From Symsagittifera roscoffensis (taxonomy: Eukaryota; Xenacoelomorpha; Acoela; Convolutidae): a stretch of DNA of 64,000 nucleotides. The notes under the pieces were generated by a model that saw only the letters and a list, made by a program, of their open reading frames with translations, ran no database searches and was not told where the DNA came from. Position numbers and translations under genes: made by a program. Position 1 is the first letter of the stretch, and the number at the start of each line of letters is the position of its first letter. The stretch is taken from positions 62,001-126,000 of the forward strand of contig NW_026971731.1 in the NCBI RefSeq assembly GCF_963678635.1, read 5' to 3'. Shown here piece by piece: positions 23,177 through 36,291 of the stretch.

Positions 23177-24248
23177 ACTGCACTTCAATTTTTAATAAGA
23201 GGTACTCAAATAACTGAACTAAAAAAACGCGTTTGTGAAAACAACTAACTAAGATCATAAAGAAAACCAATTAAATAAAGTTTTTAAAATGTAAATGATA
23301 ATATGCAGTATATATATCATACACAACAACAAAGACGAACATCCAAGACTACATGATCCCATGACAAAATGAACAAAAGATTGGCTACGAAACAAAACCG
23401 ACATGCCGTCCACAATCACGACTCAAATGATTTAGAGTGCGACTTGACTTCGCAGCAAAGGACTTCATTGAACCAGACCAATGACCACCTCGACGTTCAA
23501 GTATACGTACAGATCCGAGTTACAAGGCTTCCCTTCCAAACACGAATTTCCTGCCATTACCAAGGGAAGGCTAAACACAAGACAGTTCTCCACTAATACA
23601 GAAAAATCTGACATAGCAAACCGTTTTGAAATTGGAATGATTTCATTGTGGATCACAGTCGTTGTCGAACGATAAGAGTAGCAAGTTTATGTCCATGATT
23701 CCAGCGTTCTGGGACATCTCTCTTCAAAGAGAAACCGGACAAGAAAATTGATGTTCGCCAAATACCAACGTTCATCATCCATCCTTCAATTGCAGAAGAA
23801 AGAGATAAAACTCAAAAACTCTGTAATTCCCGGATGGGTGAAACCTGATCTAAACTACATTTTATTATTTCATAAATTAGATATTTTACCACTGTAAAAT
23901 AATTAATATTAACCAATCATAATCCATCTAACTAACAACCCACTTATTTGTAAATGCTGAAATTTCTTGTATTTTCAGCACCAGAGAGATTTGAATTTAA
24001 CTTATAAATTAGTTGCCTCTCCTCGAGAACTTCAGCAGCCGCAATAAAACCAGTATACTCTAGATCTTTTGAGCCTAGCAGAGACTAGTTAAACACCCTG
24101 AGACTAGTAGATATAAGGTAAGATTAGGATCGGTATTAGACTAAGAAGTTGCACGAATCTATCCGGCCGAAAATAAGATACCGTTACGAGCAGGCGGTTT
24201 ACCCTATCCGAAATTACGCTATGAGTTATACACCTCAAACATAACTCA
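23177..24248 (-). mobile_element. Family-C insert (LTR-like), unit 1
   Basis: On the minus strand it starts TGAGTTATG immediately after the accessory codons for V-K-S-T and ends GTGCA. The first 410 bp match the fragment at 1727-2138. The remaining 660 bp are AT-rich with a TATATATACTGCA stretch near 23310. TG...CA ends fit a solo LTR of about 1.07 kb. The 5' flank is AGTAC. The 3' flank GTCAC is close but not identical, so a target duplication is only possible, not proven. Confidence 0.6.
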
Positions 24249-27200
24249 GTACTCTTCACATCCACAGCTACGAAATGCACTGGGTATTTGCTCTTGCTCT
24301 TTGGAGCTAATGTCGATCCCACCAAATATCGCGCTCTCGATGGTCTGCGATAAGTTTCATTTCAGGTTCATTTCTGCATCTATCGCTTCTCTCCATTTTC
24401 CTATTTATTTTTGCTCAGTCTGCAAAACTCCTGCGAACACTTCTACACTGATGGCCATGACCATCTCATTTTTCTTTTCTAGATTCAATATGACTCTAAA
24501 GAACCAAACATACTGTAGAATCCTAGTTCAGTCACTAGATTCACCTCGGTTCCTCCATGGCAGTCTGCGATCAACTCCGTTTCCATTTTTGCTTTCATCA
24601 CAATGTTCCCAAACGATTTTGTCAACTGCTTGTATTGTCTCTCATGAGTTTTCACGCAATCCAGACTTCCACAAATGTGACCTTCCAGTCCACAGACTTC
24701 TGCCAGGCAGCTACCAGGTTTGACCCAGTCTTTTGGTCCCCAGCCAGGCAACTCCACTTTATCTTCCCCGTTGCTCTTACAGGCTGTTGTCATCAGGAAT
24801 ACCTTTTCTTCTTTTGATCTTATCCTTTCTTCTGAATCATATTCCCCGCGAGTCAGTCCGATCATGCACCATGCGAACCTCAGTTGTAATTCAAATCTCA
24901 CCTAGGGTGCTGCAATCAGTGCGTGTATCTTCGGCGTAGTCCTGATTTCTTCTTCGAAGTACCGTAACACTACTGCTTTCCATGGAAGTCTCACCAATTG
25001 CTCAATCGTTTCTGCCTGCATCTCAGACGACGCTAGATTCCCGTATATTTTCTGCTTGAGAGTGGTGCCTTGCATCATTGTCTCCAGATAATCTTCCATG
25101 GCACTCTTGTCTTACAGAACCATTAAGTGTCCTCTGGCCAAGTTTCTGTACTCCAACGTCTCCATGCATCCACCGGCGGGTTCATCTGTTTATACAGTCT
25201 CCGACACTGTGTGTCGGTTATATTCCTCTGGCACTAAATGTCCAACAAAACTTCCGTTTCCGCTCATTGGAGACGGTTTAAAGTCTTGCATGGTACTTTC
25301 TCCACATTGGCTGAATGTTTCCATTTCCAATGTTGCTCCAGTCAGAGTTTTGGAGTCACTCATTTTGGATTTATCACCTGTCGACTTTATCCCTGCCATG
25401 ACAATGGGTGGCACCATTGCTACATCCGTCAACATTCTGTCTCTGCCAGGCAATCGATCATCACCTTTTCCCAAATCCATGACTTCTTCGACTCGTTTCC
25501 TTTTGGCTGAGTTGACAGCTTTTATCGATATTTCCGAATCCATCTTCGTCTTTTCCACTCTCCTCGGTATCACTTTGCTGCCTATTTGTCCTATTTTCAT
25601 GGTCGCGGTGATGCACCTCCCACTCTTCTTCAGGTAATGTTCCCATGAAGGGTAGTCTGGCAGTGCCTTCTATCCTTCTTCTCCTCGGTGGTTCCACGAG
25701 GAGTCTTTGTTCACTGTCTTTAGAATTGCCCGGAGAGCTGCTCTCCGGCAAATTCCGGTTCATTTCCACAAAAGCTGATGGAGGTTCCAGTGTTGAAGTA
25801 CCTTCGTTTAATGGTTCAGTCGCTTCCAACGTATCCGCGTTGTTTTCAAAATCACTGAGGAAATTGAAATCCAGGCTGGATACTCCTCCTGTTGATGCCT
25901 TGTCTTCTTACTTCTCAACTTGATCGATGTCCTGTTGCACAGGTTACTCCGATCGACGGCTTCCTCCCAGCATATCATCTCCTATCGTCGTTGGTCTGGA
26001 ACGCTCTCAACCTAGGAGTCTTCACTGCGAAGACTGCTTCGAGCAACATCCTTCTTATCGGAGTGAATTCAGGGATCTCCTCTGGCAGCTTCCTGTAATC
26101 ACCCCAAACTCTCGTCTCTTCTCTCACCTTGTGGTATGCTGCAGTGAGACGAGGAATACTGGTGATATCACCGTTTCTCTTGTCATAGGGCCCTAGATTC
26201 CAGAGCTTCAGAAATACCTCACTGTTCCCTCTCTCTACTTCTCCCATACGATCACGGAAGTGATCGTCAAAGTTGACGACCGTCATTTAAGGCTCTGATT
26301 TTTTTGCAAATAACAAATCTTCGCTCATTCATGAGTTCCCGCAATACGTGCTGCTCACACCAGTTCAGCGCACTCCCGCCCACTGCTGATATGAGGTCCA
26401 TGTGCAGCACCGACCTCCTGTATGCTTCCACCTTAACATCAGGGAACGCAAACGTGACTAATGGTCCATAGATTACTGACACAAACTCCGTGGCTCCTCT
26501 GATCAACGCTAAGGGATCGGTCCTCATAGCTTAGCTCAGATCAGTTAGCAAGGACATGCTCCCAACCTGTCGTCTCACGTGTTCCTCCCTCTCAATCGTC
26601 TGATCCTCTCCTGTTCCATAGCGATTCTGCTGCAAGAGATACTGGATAAGAGTATGTCTCAAATATCTTATCTTAATCCACGGATCTGTGGCTTTCTTCA
26701 CGTCGAATCTCCTCACATTATCTCTCAACTGTTCTGCGTAACGTGTCAAGTTCATCAATCCTCCCAAGTTTCCATGTGTTATTGCGATCAATGTTAGAAG
26801 TCCATCTAACCGCTGTCCATCTAAGTTCTGAACTCCTTCAGTGAGCAGTACCACCGGTCGTCTCGCGAAGTTTTCTGCTCCAAAGGTCACGAACAAGGCT
26901 AGTAGTTCAACGATTGATACTTCCGCTACTGCTTGGAGGAATTCTGTTATCAAGTATCGCGGCTCCCAGCCCTTCCAGCATGCTATCAGTCCGTTCAAAG
27001 CCTTCTTCCCCTTTCACTCTCTGGGTCCAAAAAAATTCCAGTGTCACTTGGCACACTCTGTTCACAAAATCGGCAGTCTTTTCCCCAGCATTTTCGGCCA
27101 GGTTAACCTCCTTTACTAAGTCAGCATGGATCTTCTTGATCATTATTGGGCCTTGCTGAAAAGCATCCGCACCCAATGCCGCTACTCGAGGAGTGGGATG

Positions 27201-27645
27201 TAGCCACTGGTTAGCCTCTGGTTTGGTTCTCGAAACCATCGCTTCCAAGTGAGCTCTAGTTTCCTGGGAATTCTTTCTTCTCTCTCTTGCCTCCTTTAAG
27301 GCCATTCTTAGGAACCATAAATGATTTGACATTGCTCGATGGTCTTCGTCTTTTCCTGGTTTCAACTTGAGCTGTCGACTGAAGTTGGACAGTTCCAACC
27401 CCAGCACTTCGTCCAACACTGGCATGTGTAGGTAGTGAATCGTCCTTAGATTCCCTCATCGCATTCGAGATATCCGACCACACTGCAGGTAGTTCAGCCC
27501 TGAGTGGCCTCAGTTTCTCCATCTCTATCTCGCGATTTAGGACCGATATGATTACATCATATTTCCTTTCCGAGAGCAAAGCCACTTTCGCATACACGAA
27601 CTTTAGTCCATCCGGGATACATACATACCCTGGAGACAGCGGGAG
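24249..27645 (-). pseudogene. Accessory polyprotein of copy A, duplicated 3' part, unit 1
   Basis: Homologous, piece by piece, to 48450-53355 of copy B. In minus-strand order: PGYVCIPDGLKFVYA segment (27640), long hydrophobic/helical segment with LTEGVQNLDGQRLDGLLTLIAITHGNLGGL (26998-26531), MRTDPLALIRGATEFV segment (26527-26267), then 26286-25975, the Ser/Pro/Glu-rich FNENNADTLEATEP-like segment (25829-25461), the KRKRVEEVMDL segment (25600-25190), the YLETMMQGTTLKQK segment (25099-24902) and the Cys-containing LPGWGPKDWVKPGSCLAEVC segment (24901-24485), ending at VDVKST where the family-C insert starts. Relative to copy B an in-frame 741 bp is missing at an ATGACAA repeat (24787-24793). Function unknown. 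Confidence 0.7.
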
Positions 27646-28715
27646 TTGCACTTCAATTTTTAATAAGAGGTACTCAAATAACTGAACTAAAAAAATGCGT
27701 TTGTGAAAACAACTAACTAAGATCATAAATAAAACCAATTAACTAAAGTTTATAAAATGTAAATGATAATATGCAGTATATAGATCATACACAACAACAA
27801 AGACAAACATCCAAGACTACATGATCCCATGACAATATGAACAAAAGATTGGCTACGAAACAAAACCGACATGCCGTCCACAATCACGACTCAAATCATT
27901 TAGAGTGCGACTTGACTTCGCAGCAAAGGACTTCATTGAACCAGACCAATGACCACCTCGACGTCCAAGTATACGTACAGATCCGAGTTACAAGGCTTCC
28001 CTTCCAAACACGAATTTCCTGCCATTACCAAGGGAAGGCTAAACACAAGACAGTTCTCCACTAATACAGAAAAATCTGACATAGCAAACCGTTTTGAAAT
28101 TGGAATGATTTCATTGTGGATCACAGTCGTTGTCGAACGACAAGAGTAGCAAGTTTATGTCCATGATTCCAGCGTTCTGGGACATCTCTCTTCAAAGAGA
28201 AACCGGACAAGAAAAATGATGTTCGCCAAATACCAACGTTCATCATCCATCCTTCAATTGCAGAAGAAAGAGATAAAACTCAAAAACTCTGTAATTCCCG
28301 GATGGGTGGAACCTGATCTAAGCTACATTTTATTATTCCATAAATTAGATATTTACCACTGTAAAATAATTAATATTAACCAGTCATAATCCATCTAACT
28401 AACAACCCACTTATTTGTAAATGCTGAAATTACTTGTATTTTCAGCACCAGAGAGATTTGAATTTAACTTATAAATTAGTTGCCTCTCCTCGAGAACTTC
28501 AGCAGCCGCAATAAAACCAGTATACTCTAGATCTTTTGAGCCTAGCAGAGACTAGTTAAACACCCTGAGACTAGTAGATGTAAGGTAAGATTAGGATCGG
28601 TATTAGACTAAGAAGTTGCACGAATCTATCCGGCCGAAAATAAGATACCGTGACGAGCAGGCGGTTTACCCTATCCGAAATTACGCTATGAGTTATACAC
28701 CTCAAACATAACTCA
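27646..28715 (-). mobile_element. Family-C insert (LTR-like), unit 2
   Basis: Near-identical second copy of the insert, produced by the tandem duplication rather than by a second insertion, because both have the same 5' junction with the accessory ORF. Confidence 0.6.
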
Positions 28716-31700
28716 GTACTCTTCACATCCACAGCTACGAAATGCACTGGGTATTTGCTCTTGCTCTTTGGAGCTAATGTCGATCCCACCAAATATCGCG
28801 CTCTCGATGGTCTGCGATAAGTTTCATTTCAGGTTCATTTCTGCCTCTATCGCTTCTCTCCATTTTCCTATCTATTTTTGCTCAGTCTGCAAAACTCCTG
28901 CGAACACTTCTACACTGATGGCCATGACCATCTCATTTTTCTTTTCTAGATTCAATATGACTCTAAAGAACCAAACATACTGTAGAATCCTAGTTCAGTC
29001 ACTAGATTCACCTCGGTTCCTCCATGGCAGTCTGCGATCAACTCCGTTTCCATTTTTGCTTTCATCACAATGTTCCCAAACGATTTTGTCAACTGCTTGT
29101 ATTGTCTCTCATGAGTTTTCACGCAATCCAGACTTCCACAAATGTGACCTTCCAGTCCACAGACTTCTGCCAGGCAGCTACCAGGTTTGACCCAGTCTTT
29201 TGGTCCCCAGCCAGGCAACTCCACTTTATCTTCCCCGTTGCTCTTACAGGCTGTTGTCATCAGGAATACCTTTTCTTCTTTTGATCTTATCCTTTCTTCT
29301 GAATCATATTCCCCGCGAGTCAGTCCGATCATGCACCATGCGAACCTCAGTTGTAATTCAAATCTCATCTAGGGTGCTGCAATCAGTGCGTGTATCTTCG
29401 GCGTAGTCCTGATTTCTTCTTCGAAGTACCGTAACACTACTGCTTTCCATGGAAGTCTCGCCAATTGCTCAATCGTTTCTGCCTGCATCTCAGACGACGC
29501 TAGAGTCCCGTATATTTTCAGCTTGAGAGTGGTGCCTTGCACCATTGTCTCCAGATAATCTTCCATGGCACTCTTGTCTTCCAGAACCATTAAGTGTCAT
29601 CTGGCCAACTTTCTGTACTCCAACGTCTCCATGTATCCACCGGCGGGTTCATCTGTTTATACAGTCTCCGACACTGTGTGTCGGTTATATTCCACTGGCA
29701 CTAAATGTCCAACAAAACTTCCGTTTCCGCTCATTGGAGACGGTTTAAAGTCTTGCATGGTACTTTCTCCACATTGGCTGAATTTTTCCTTTTCCAATGT
29801 TGCTCCAATCAGTGTTTTGGAGTCACTCATTTTGGATTTATAACCTGTCGACTTTATCCCTGCCATGACAATGGGTGGCACCATTGCTACATCCGTCAAC
29901 ATTCTGTCTGTGCCAGGCAATCGATCATCACCTTTTCCCAAATCCATGACTTCTTCGACTCGTTTCCTTTTGGCTGAGTTGACAGCTTTTATCGATATTT
30001 CCGAATCCATCTTCGTCTTTTCCACTCTCCTCGGTATCACTTTGCTGCCTATTTGTCCTATTTTCATGGTCGCGGTGATGCACCTCCCACTCTTCTTCAG
30101 GTAATGTTCCCATGAAGGGTAGTCTGGCAGTGCCTTCTATCCTTCTTCTCCTCGGTGGTTCCACGAGGAGTCTTTGTTCACTGTCTTTAGAATTGCCCGG
30201 AGAGCTGCTCTCCGGCAAATTCCGGTTCATTTCCACAAAAGCTGATGGAGGTTCCAGTGTTGAAGTACCTTCGTTTGCTGGTTCAGTCGCTTCCAACGTA
30301 TCCGCGTTGTTTTCAAAATCACTGAGGAAATTGAAATCCAGGCTGGATACTCCTTGTGGTATGCTGCAGTGAGACGAGGAATACTGGTGATATCACCGTT
30401 TCTCTTGTCATAGGGCCCTAGATTCCAGAGCTTCAGAAATACCTCACTGTGCCCTCTCTCTACTTCTCCCATACGATCACGGAAGTGATCGTCAAAGTTG
30501 ACGACCGTCATTTAAGGCTCTGATGTTTTTGCAAATAACAAATCTTCGCTCATTCATGAGTTCCCGCAATACGTGCTGCTCACACCAGTTCAGCGCACTC
30601 CCGCCCACTGCTGATATGAGGTTCATATGCAGCACCGACCTCCTGTATGCTTCCACCTTAACATCAGGGAACGCAAACGTGACTAATGGTCCATAGATTA
30701 CTGACACAAACTCCGTGGCTCCTCTGATCAACGCTAAGGGATCGGTCCTCATAGCTTAGCTCAGATCAGTTAGCAAGGACATGCTCCCAACCTGTCGTCT
30801 CACGTGTTCCTCCCTCTCAATCGTCTGATCCTCTCCTGTTCCATAGCGATTCTGCTGCAAGAGATACTGGATAAGAGTATGTCTCAAATATCTTATCTTA
30901 ATCCACGGATATGTGGCTTTCTTCACGTCGAATCTCCTCACATTATCTCTCAACTGTTCTGCGTAACGTGTCAAGTTCATCAATCCTCCCAAGTTTCCAT
31001 GTGTTATTGCGATCAATGTTAGAAGTCCATCTAACCGCTGTCCATCTAAGTTCTGAACTCCTTCAGTGAGCAGTACCACCGGTCGTCTCGCGAAGTTTTC
31101 TGCTCCAAAGGTCACGAACAAGGCTAGTAGTTCAACGATTGATACTTCCGCTACTGCTTGGAGGAATTCTGTTATCAAGTATCGCGGCTCCCAGCCCTTC
31201 CAGCATGCTATCAGTCCGTTCAAAGCCTTCTTCCCCTTTCACTCTGTGGGTCCAAAAAAATTCCAGTGTCACTTGGCACACTCTGTTCACAAAATCGGCA
31301 GTCTTTTCCCCAGCATTTTCGGCCAGGTTAACCTCCTTTACTAAGTCAGCATGGATCTTCTTGATCATTATTGGGCCTTGCTGAAAAGCATCCGCACCCA
31401 ATGCCGCTACTCGAGGAGTGGGATGTAGCCACTGGTTAGCCTCTGGTTTGGTTCTCGAAACCATCGCTTCCAAGTGAGCTCTAGTTTCCTGGGAATTCTT
31501 TCTTCTCTCTCTTGCCTCCTTTAAGGCCATTCTTAGGAACCATAAATGATTTGACATTGCTCGATGGTCTTCGTCTTTTCCTGGTTTCAACTTGAGCTGT
31601 CGACTGAAGTTGGACAGTTCCAACCCCAGCACTTCGTCCAACACTGGCATGTGTAGGTAGTGAATCGTCCTTAGATTCCCTCATCGCATTCGAGATATCC

Positions 31701-31870
31701 GACCACACTGCAGGTAGTTCAGCCCTGAGTGGCCTCAGTTTCTCCATCTCTATCTCGCGATTTAGGACCGATATGATTACATCATGTTTCCTTTCCGAGT
31801 GCAAAGCCACTTTCGCATACACGATTTTTAGTCCATCCGGGATACATACATACCCTGGAGACAGCGGGAG
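28716..31870 (-). pseudogene. Accessory polyprotein of copy A, duplicated 3' part, unit 2
   Basis: Second copy of the same accessory segment (main open pieces 31921-31481, 31650-31132, 31223-30756, 30752-30492, 30296-29928, 30067-29657, 29590-29369, 29368-28952). It shares the 741-bp deletion of unit 1 and has an additional deletion of about 240 bp at 30353 that joins GGATACTCC to TTGTGGTATG. The 29928-30296 piece keeps a Ser-rich NLPESSSPGNSKDSEQR region. This unit, unlike unit 1, is contiguous with the upstream accessory sequence of copy A. Confidence 0.7.
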
Positions 31871-32941
31871 CAGGGCTCTCGGTGTCATCTTGTTGAAGGA
31901 ACCCTCTTTCAGGGTATACACTACTTCACCTATTGACTCGAGGACATCTTTTATCGCTGGCCATACATCGCTTTATTCCGTCGTAGGCTCTCTGAGTCTG
32001 ATCAGGAAACCCCTGCTGTGTAAATGGTCAGTGATGCCAGTAAACAAGATTGTGATTGGGTTCATCTCTGTCTGTCTTTGTACCCCGATCCCTCTTGACA
32101 CGGATTGCATTTGGTACAGATCGACGGCTGCCAACATTATAACATCCGGTCAAAACAGAGACTTGGAAGTATCAACGAAGTCTCAATTTGCTACTATCAT
32201 AATCTTGGCCTTCCTCATTTCTGTCTGTCGTACGCGGCAAAGATAATCTCATCTTTTTTATCGCTTTTAACCCGCCGTATGTTTGGGCATCACCTTCTTG
32301 ATTCACTTGCTTCGGGTACTTGCTTCACTTTTCTTTCACGTGTCTTGGGGGTGCGTTCACCTGTCTGAACATGTTGTCCAATCGGTGCCCTCGTCGTCAA
32401 GAATCCCCAGATCTTTATTCCCGATATACTTCATCGTGATTTAGTCATGCGTTCACTGGACCCAATGTGTTGTTAGAGGGTAGTCTCTACATATCAGCAA
32501 ACCTCAAGGCCGTCGTGGAGCTGAAGTTTATGCCAGCAGCTATCAATCAATCTACGCCTGTTATCGAGTACAGTCCGCTGACCAATAACATCGTTCCGTT
32601 CAGCATCCTCATGGCATCCGCTGCGAAGCGCACCGTCTTAAGGTTCAGTTTCATCAGGTTTTCTTTGTATACGTGACAGGGAGAAGGTATGGGCCTCGAC
32701 CAAATCAAGGAGCCTCTATCAGGACGTCTCTCCTCTTGATTGTACTCGTCGTCTCCGATCTCGTATCCGATGTCGAGGTGCTGGCTGTCCTCACCGTCGG
32801 GTTGACCGGCCATAATCTTCGTCTGGGATGAATGGTCTTCCACATGTGCGCTTCTCCCAATCGATCTTGAACGTCTGTTTTTTGAACAGGTTCGCTAGAG
32901 CTCTGCAGTTTATATTTTGTCACGTTCCAAGCGTTTTTCCA
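31871..32941 (-). pseudogene. Accessory polyprotein of copy A, middle part
   Basis: Matches copy B 47345-48450. Recognisable pieces on the minus strand are an Arg/Ser-rich segment with DTRSETTSTIKRR, HVYKENLMKLNLKTVRFAADAMRMLNG (32843-32547), a MFRQVNAPP piece near 32370, and KAKIMIVANSDFV plus MNPITILFTGITDHLHSRGF near 32215-32010. Several stops and shifts. The plus-strand frames here are shadows. Confidence 0.6.
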
Positions 32942-34455
32942 AGTAAGGGGGCACAAAGGTGGTAATTGCCGGTTCGTTTGATGCTCCCTCTTCCTTCAGC
33001 ACTCCCAAGGCAAAGAATTCTACTTCCAATTCATCCCTCGCTCTTGGAAAACTCTGTTCAACCAAACCTGTCCTTCTGTATATCAAAGTGCTTCTTCCTC
33101 TTATGAGCTTCTCGAGATGTTATTTTTCCCAACCAGGATAATCATATTAGGGATTCTTCCTGGGTTCATCAATTCCACCATTCGAAATAACTGGGCTATC
33201 GTCTCGCCTCCAAAAGCCATCACTGTGGTGATCCAGTAGGTCCTCAAGTTTGAGAGCACTCTGACCAAGCTGTCGCCCAGAATCAGATGTGATGTCCCCA
33301 GTGATGGTTGCTGCAGGTTTACTGCTGGGTTCCAGGTCGCTCGATTGACGCAGACGCTCGGATCCGCCCCCGGGTCTCCTGTGAAATTTTACTCCAACGG
33401 ATTATTTTTTTGTAAGTCTGCCACCCTGGAGACTTTCTTCGTCGGCATCTTTCGTATCTTCCTTTCTGGGTCTTTAGAGCTCCACATTGGTAGCGTTGTA
33501 TCGCTAACTCCCTGTTTGGTCATCGCGTCTTGGGAGAGCTGTACTCTGCTCGTATCGTCGATTGTTCCATAGGGTGCAGTCGCCCCGGAACCTGGCGCAT
33601 TCCTATTGGCGACTAGTCGTCCAGCTGTCCTTATCAGCTTCCTCACCGTTTGCTCCACGACTGGGTCACCCAGGTATCACTCGGGTCCAGGATTGTCACT
33701 CGACCTGTTGTAGTTGGGAGTCGTGTTTCTGTCGTTTGATTCAGTTCTCGAGGCGTCAAGAGCTCCATCGGGGACTGCCCACGAGGAATACTCCTTGCAG
33801 CTGCAGGTATCACTTTTACCACGGCTGTTGTCAACGCCAACCGCTCCGATCGCTCTTTTTAATCCCGCCTCAAGCGTCAATTTCTTCACCCTGCTTTTTG
33901 TTGCAGTCTTCAAACAATCTCTTCCACATGTCTCTATCTTCCTCCGTACTGAGTATGGTCTTAGTCATCCCATCCAGCTCCTTTCTGGTCCCTTCCAGCT
34001 CATCTTTCATCCCATCTAGATTTTGCATGATTTCGTTCGTTTGAACCCCCTGTTCTACTCTCGCCCTATTTGGTGGCACAGCTGTTCTCAGTGGTGAACT
34101 AGACGAGGCAGCCTCGCTGTTCATCTCCTGATGGTTTCTAGGTCCCAGAACTTCGCAATCCAGGCTCGTTCGCTAAGTCACTCCCTGAGAGAGCCCCGTT
34201 TCTCCACCTCATCACTCTCATGATGGGGCGGTCTAGTACTTCCCTCTCTCTGTATGCTGCCATCAATAGGAATTCCGTGGGCGGTCACCACGGTTGTCAT
34301 GCACCAAGATGTTTATTAGGGCGGTCAGCAACATGACTACCTCTGGGTCCTCCAGAGCGAAGTCTCGATCCATTAGCCGACGATAGATCGCATCTACCAT
34401 CGGTCCTACATATGCATCTGCTAGGTCCATTAATTCATCCAAGTTGAAGTTATCC
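32942..34455 (-). pseudogene. Accessory polyprotein of copy A, coiled coil and SGNH-like remnant
   Basis: The 5' part of the accessory ORF. From the NFNLDELMDLADAY-type start (34455) it continues to a coiled coil at 34124-33870 (NLDGMKDELEGTRKELDGMTK), then 33913-33643 and 33658-33389 (APYGTIDDTSRVQLSQ). In this copy the coiled-coil frame continues, through one TAA, into the SGNH segment: LILGDSLVRVLSNLRT near 33270 and ILVGKNNIS near 33140. The GxND block has N for D, and the block carrying the catalytic Asp/His is deleted, because sequence matching copy B 46908-47215 is missing. This copy would be catalytically dead even without stops. Confidence 0.65.
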
Positions 34456-34530
34456 CTTTTTCTTTTTGGGTTCGATTCGATTTGATTTAATGATTTGACT
34501 CAAGTGAGTAGTTAAACGATCAATCAGGAT

Positions 34531-34532
34531 CT
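34531..34532 (-). promoter_or_regulatory. Conserved candidate splice acceptor, copy A
   Basis: On the minus strand CTCTTTTCTAG precedes ATCCTGATTGATC, about 75 bp upstream of the accessory ORF start. The same site occurs at 45436-45437 in copy B. Confidence 0.45.
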
Positions 34533-34845
34533 AGAAAAGAGGTCACGGATATCACACTTGTCAGTTTTTTTTTTAATTCTCGTTAAAATTTGTTTAAAAC
34601 AGTCGGATAAAAAGGTTTTCATCCTAAATTTCATAAAAATCAGTCGGTCTCTAAAATTTTCGAATTCGACCTAAGATTGGACAGTCCAAACTTTGGAACA
34701 ATTCCTAAGATCTTCATTCAGTTGTTCATGGTCACTAACTCCTTCTTACCCAGGATTTTAATAACATAACACATAACATAACATAACACACATATCACAC
34801 TTTACACATACTTTAGTCTGACACCCTCTTGCAGGTTACCTTAAC

Positions 34846-36291
34846 TCAGCCTATAATTAGGTAATATTCCTTATGTAAGTATACTTGTATATTAGTATCA
34901 GACAAGATTACATGTATGAGCGCGTACAGTTCCCGAGGATGCAGTCGTCCTCTGTTCGGATCGTACACTCGAAGCGAGAGCTCCTTCACTTCCCTTTCCA
35001 CAAGGAAGTATCTCAACATTGTCAAGGACAAGACTAGGTTATCCGGGTCCACGTGCTGCTTCTCCGTCACCTGTGTCACCAAGAAGCATGGGTATTTTCC
35101 CGTTATCTGTGACGACTCAGGAGGCAAGGCTGCTACGCCCCCTATTCATGGTCTTTGCTTCCAAAGGAGTTCCATGTTTTTATTCTATTCTCTCTTAAAA
35201 TCTGCTGCTAACGCTGTCCCAAAACTCATGTCTGCTGTGATTGCTATCGCACATGTTCTTTTTGTGAGTATGAAATCGCTATCTGTTAATATTATGCTTC
35301 TTGAATGTTCATTTGGTAAGTTAGAATATGACTCAACTACACTTCCTATATCAGGTTTCTTCGGTTCTTCGCCTCTTTATGCTTCTAAGTCTCCTGTATC
35401 TCTTGTCTTATCTTTCTTAACTTTCTTATTAATAAATTTTCAGTGTGGTTAAGTCCTACCCCCACTCCTCGGACAAAAATATCCATCGACGTCCTCGTCG
35501 ATCGCATACCGGATATCAAGTCGAGATTGGAAGCCAGAATGAGTAGTTGCCCTTCCTGGGCAGCCCAGGAAGGATCATCTTGTTCTGTTTTTATGTATTT
35601 CATGCTTTCACGATCTACATCTTGAATCGTGACGCTGGTCTCCTTGGGTCTGATGTCATCTGATTGAGCCATTCCAAGACACACAGATTTGTGAGATCTT
35701 GTTCGTAGGATTCCTGTTGCTCGTCTTCGACTTCTACTTCGGGTTTCGACCGGTCCTCGATCCATTCCTGGTCGTGGTCATCTACTATGTCGATGTCTTG
35801 TGACACGATTATTCCCTCTAGACCCACCACTTCTACCACTATTTTTTAAGTTCTATCCTGTCTATTACAAAGTCGCCACCGTAAGGATTATATTCCTTCT
35901 TGGATCTTGTCACGTCGTTCTGTCGAGTCTGTATCGTGAACGGAAGAAACGTTTCCAAATTCTTGAAGACCAACATTTTTTTGGGGTCCTGCCAGTCCTT
36001 TTCTGCGTAGGGTAAAGTTTCATCATCTGCTTCAATCACCTCATTTGGATCCAGGTCCAGTGTTATACTTGTTCCTTCCTCTACGATTTCGTTTCCACTG
36101 TTCTTTTCCCTGGTGCCTTTCTCGTTGACCTCGCAAGCAGGGTCCATCATTAGATAATCCACTTCTTCCATGTCTGCAGGTATACAACAGTCTTCTGTCG
36201 ATGGGATGTGTGGCTCAATGTTCTCGTAGTGTGTGGCACGGCCAGTACTCAGTCTATAAAAGCGCCCCTCCTGGTGCACTTCCGTAATCAT
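34846..36291 (-). pseudogene. Integrase tail plus macro domain, copy A
   Basis: From the GPY/F-like end of integrase (HQEGRFYRLSTGRATHYENIEP near 36285-36210) the frame continues through an acidic tail (DPACEVNEKG, DLDPNEVIEADDETLPYAE), a SWAAQEGQLLI segment (near 35560), and a macro domain at about 35290-34846. Macro landmarks are TCAIAI near the start, SFGTALAADFKREY (the Gly-rich loop), GGVAAL, YPCFLVTQ, DPDNLVLSLTML, KELSLRVYDPNRGRL and LSDTNIQVYL, ending at TAA 34848-34846. This copy keeps the loop Gly that is Arg in copy B. Frameshifts break the acidic tail. Confidence 0.7.

Larger units (their letters stand above)
23177..31870 (-). repeat. Tandem duplication of about 4.2-4.5 kb in copy A
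   Basis: Unit 1 is 23177-27645 and unit 2 is 27646-31870. Each runs, on the minus strand, from the CCCGCTGTCTCCAGGG segment of the accessory ORF to the end of the family-C insert ending AATTGAAGTGCA. The units are nearly identical. Unit 2 lacks about 240 bp present at about 25888-26128 in unit 1. The unit boundary fuses the insert end to the middle of the accessory ORF, so this is a segmental duplication after the family-C insertion. Confidence 0.9.

Noticed and set aside
24301..34044. Many plus-strand open frames of 60-178 codons
   Set aside because: They are antisense to the minus-strand accessory polyprotein, which is supported by its homology with copy B. The plus-strand frames have atypical composition.
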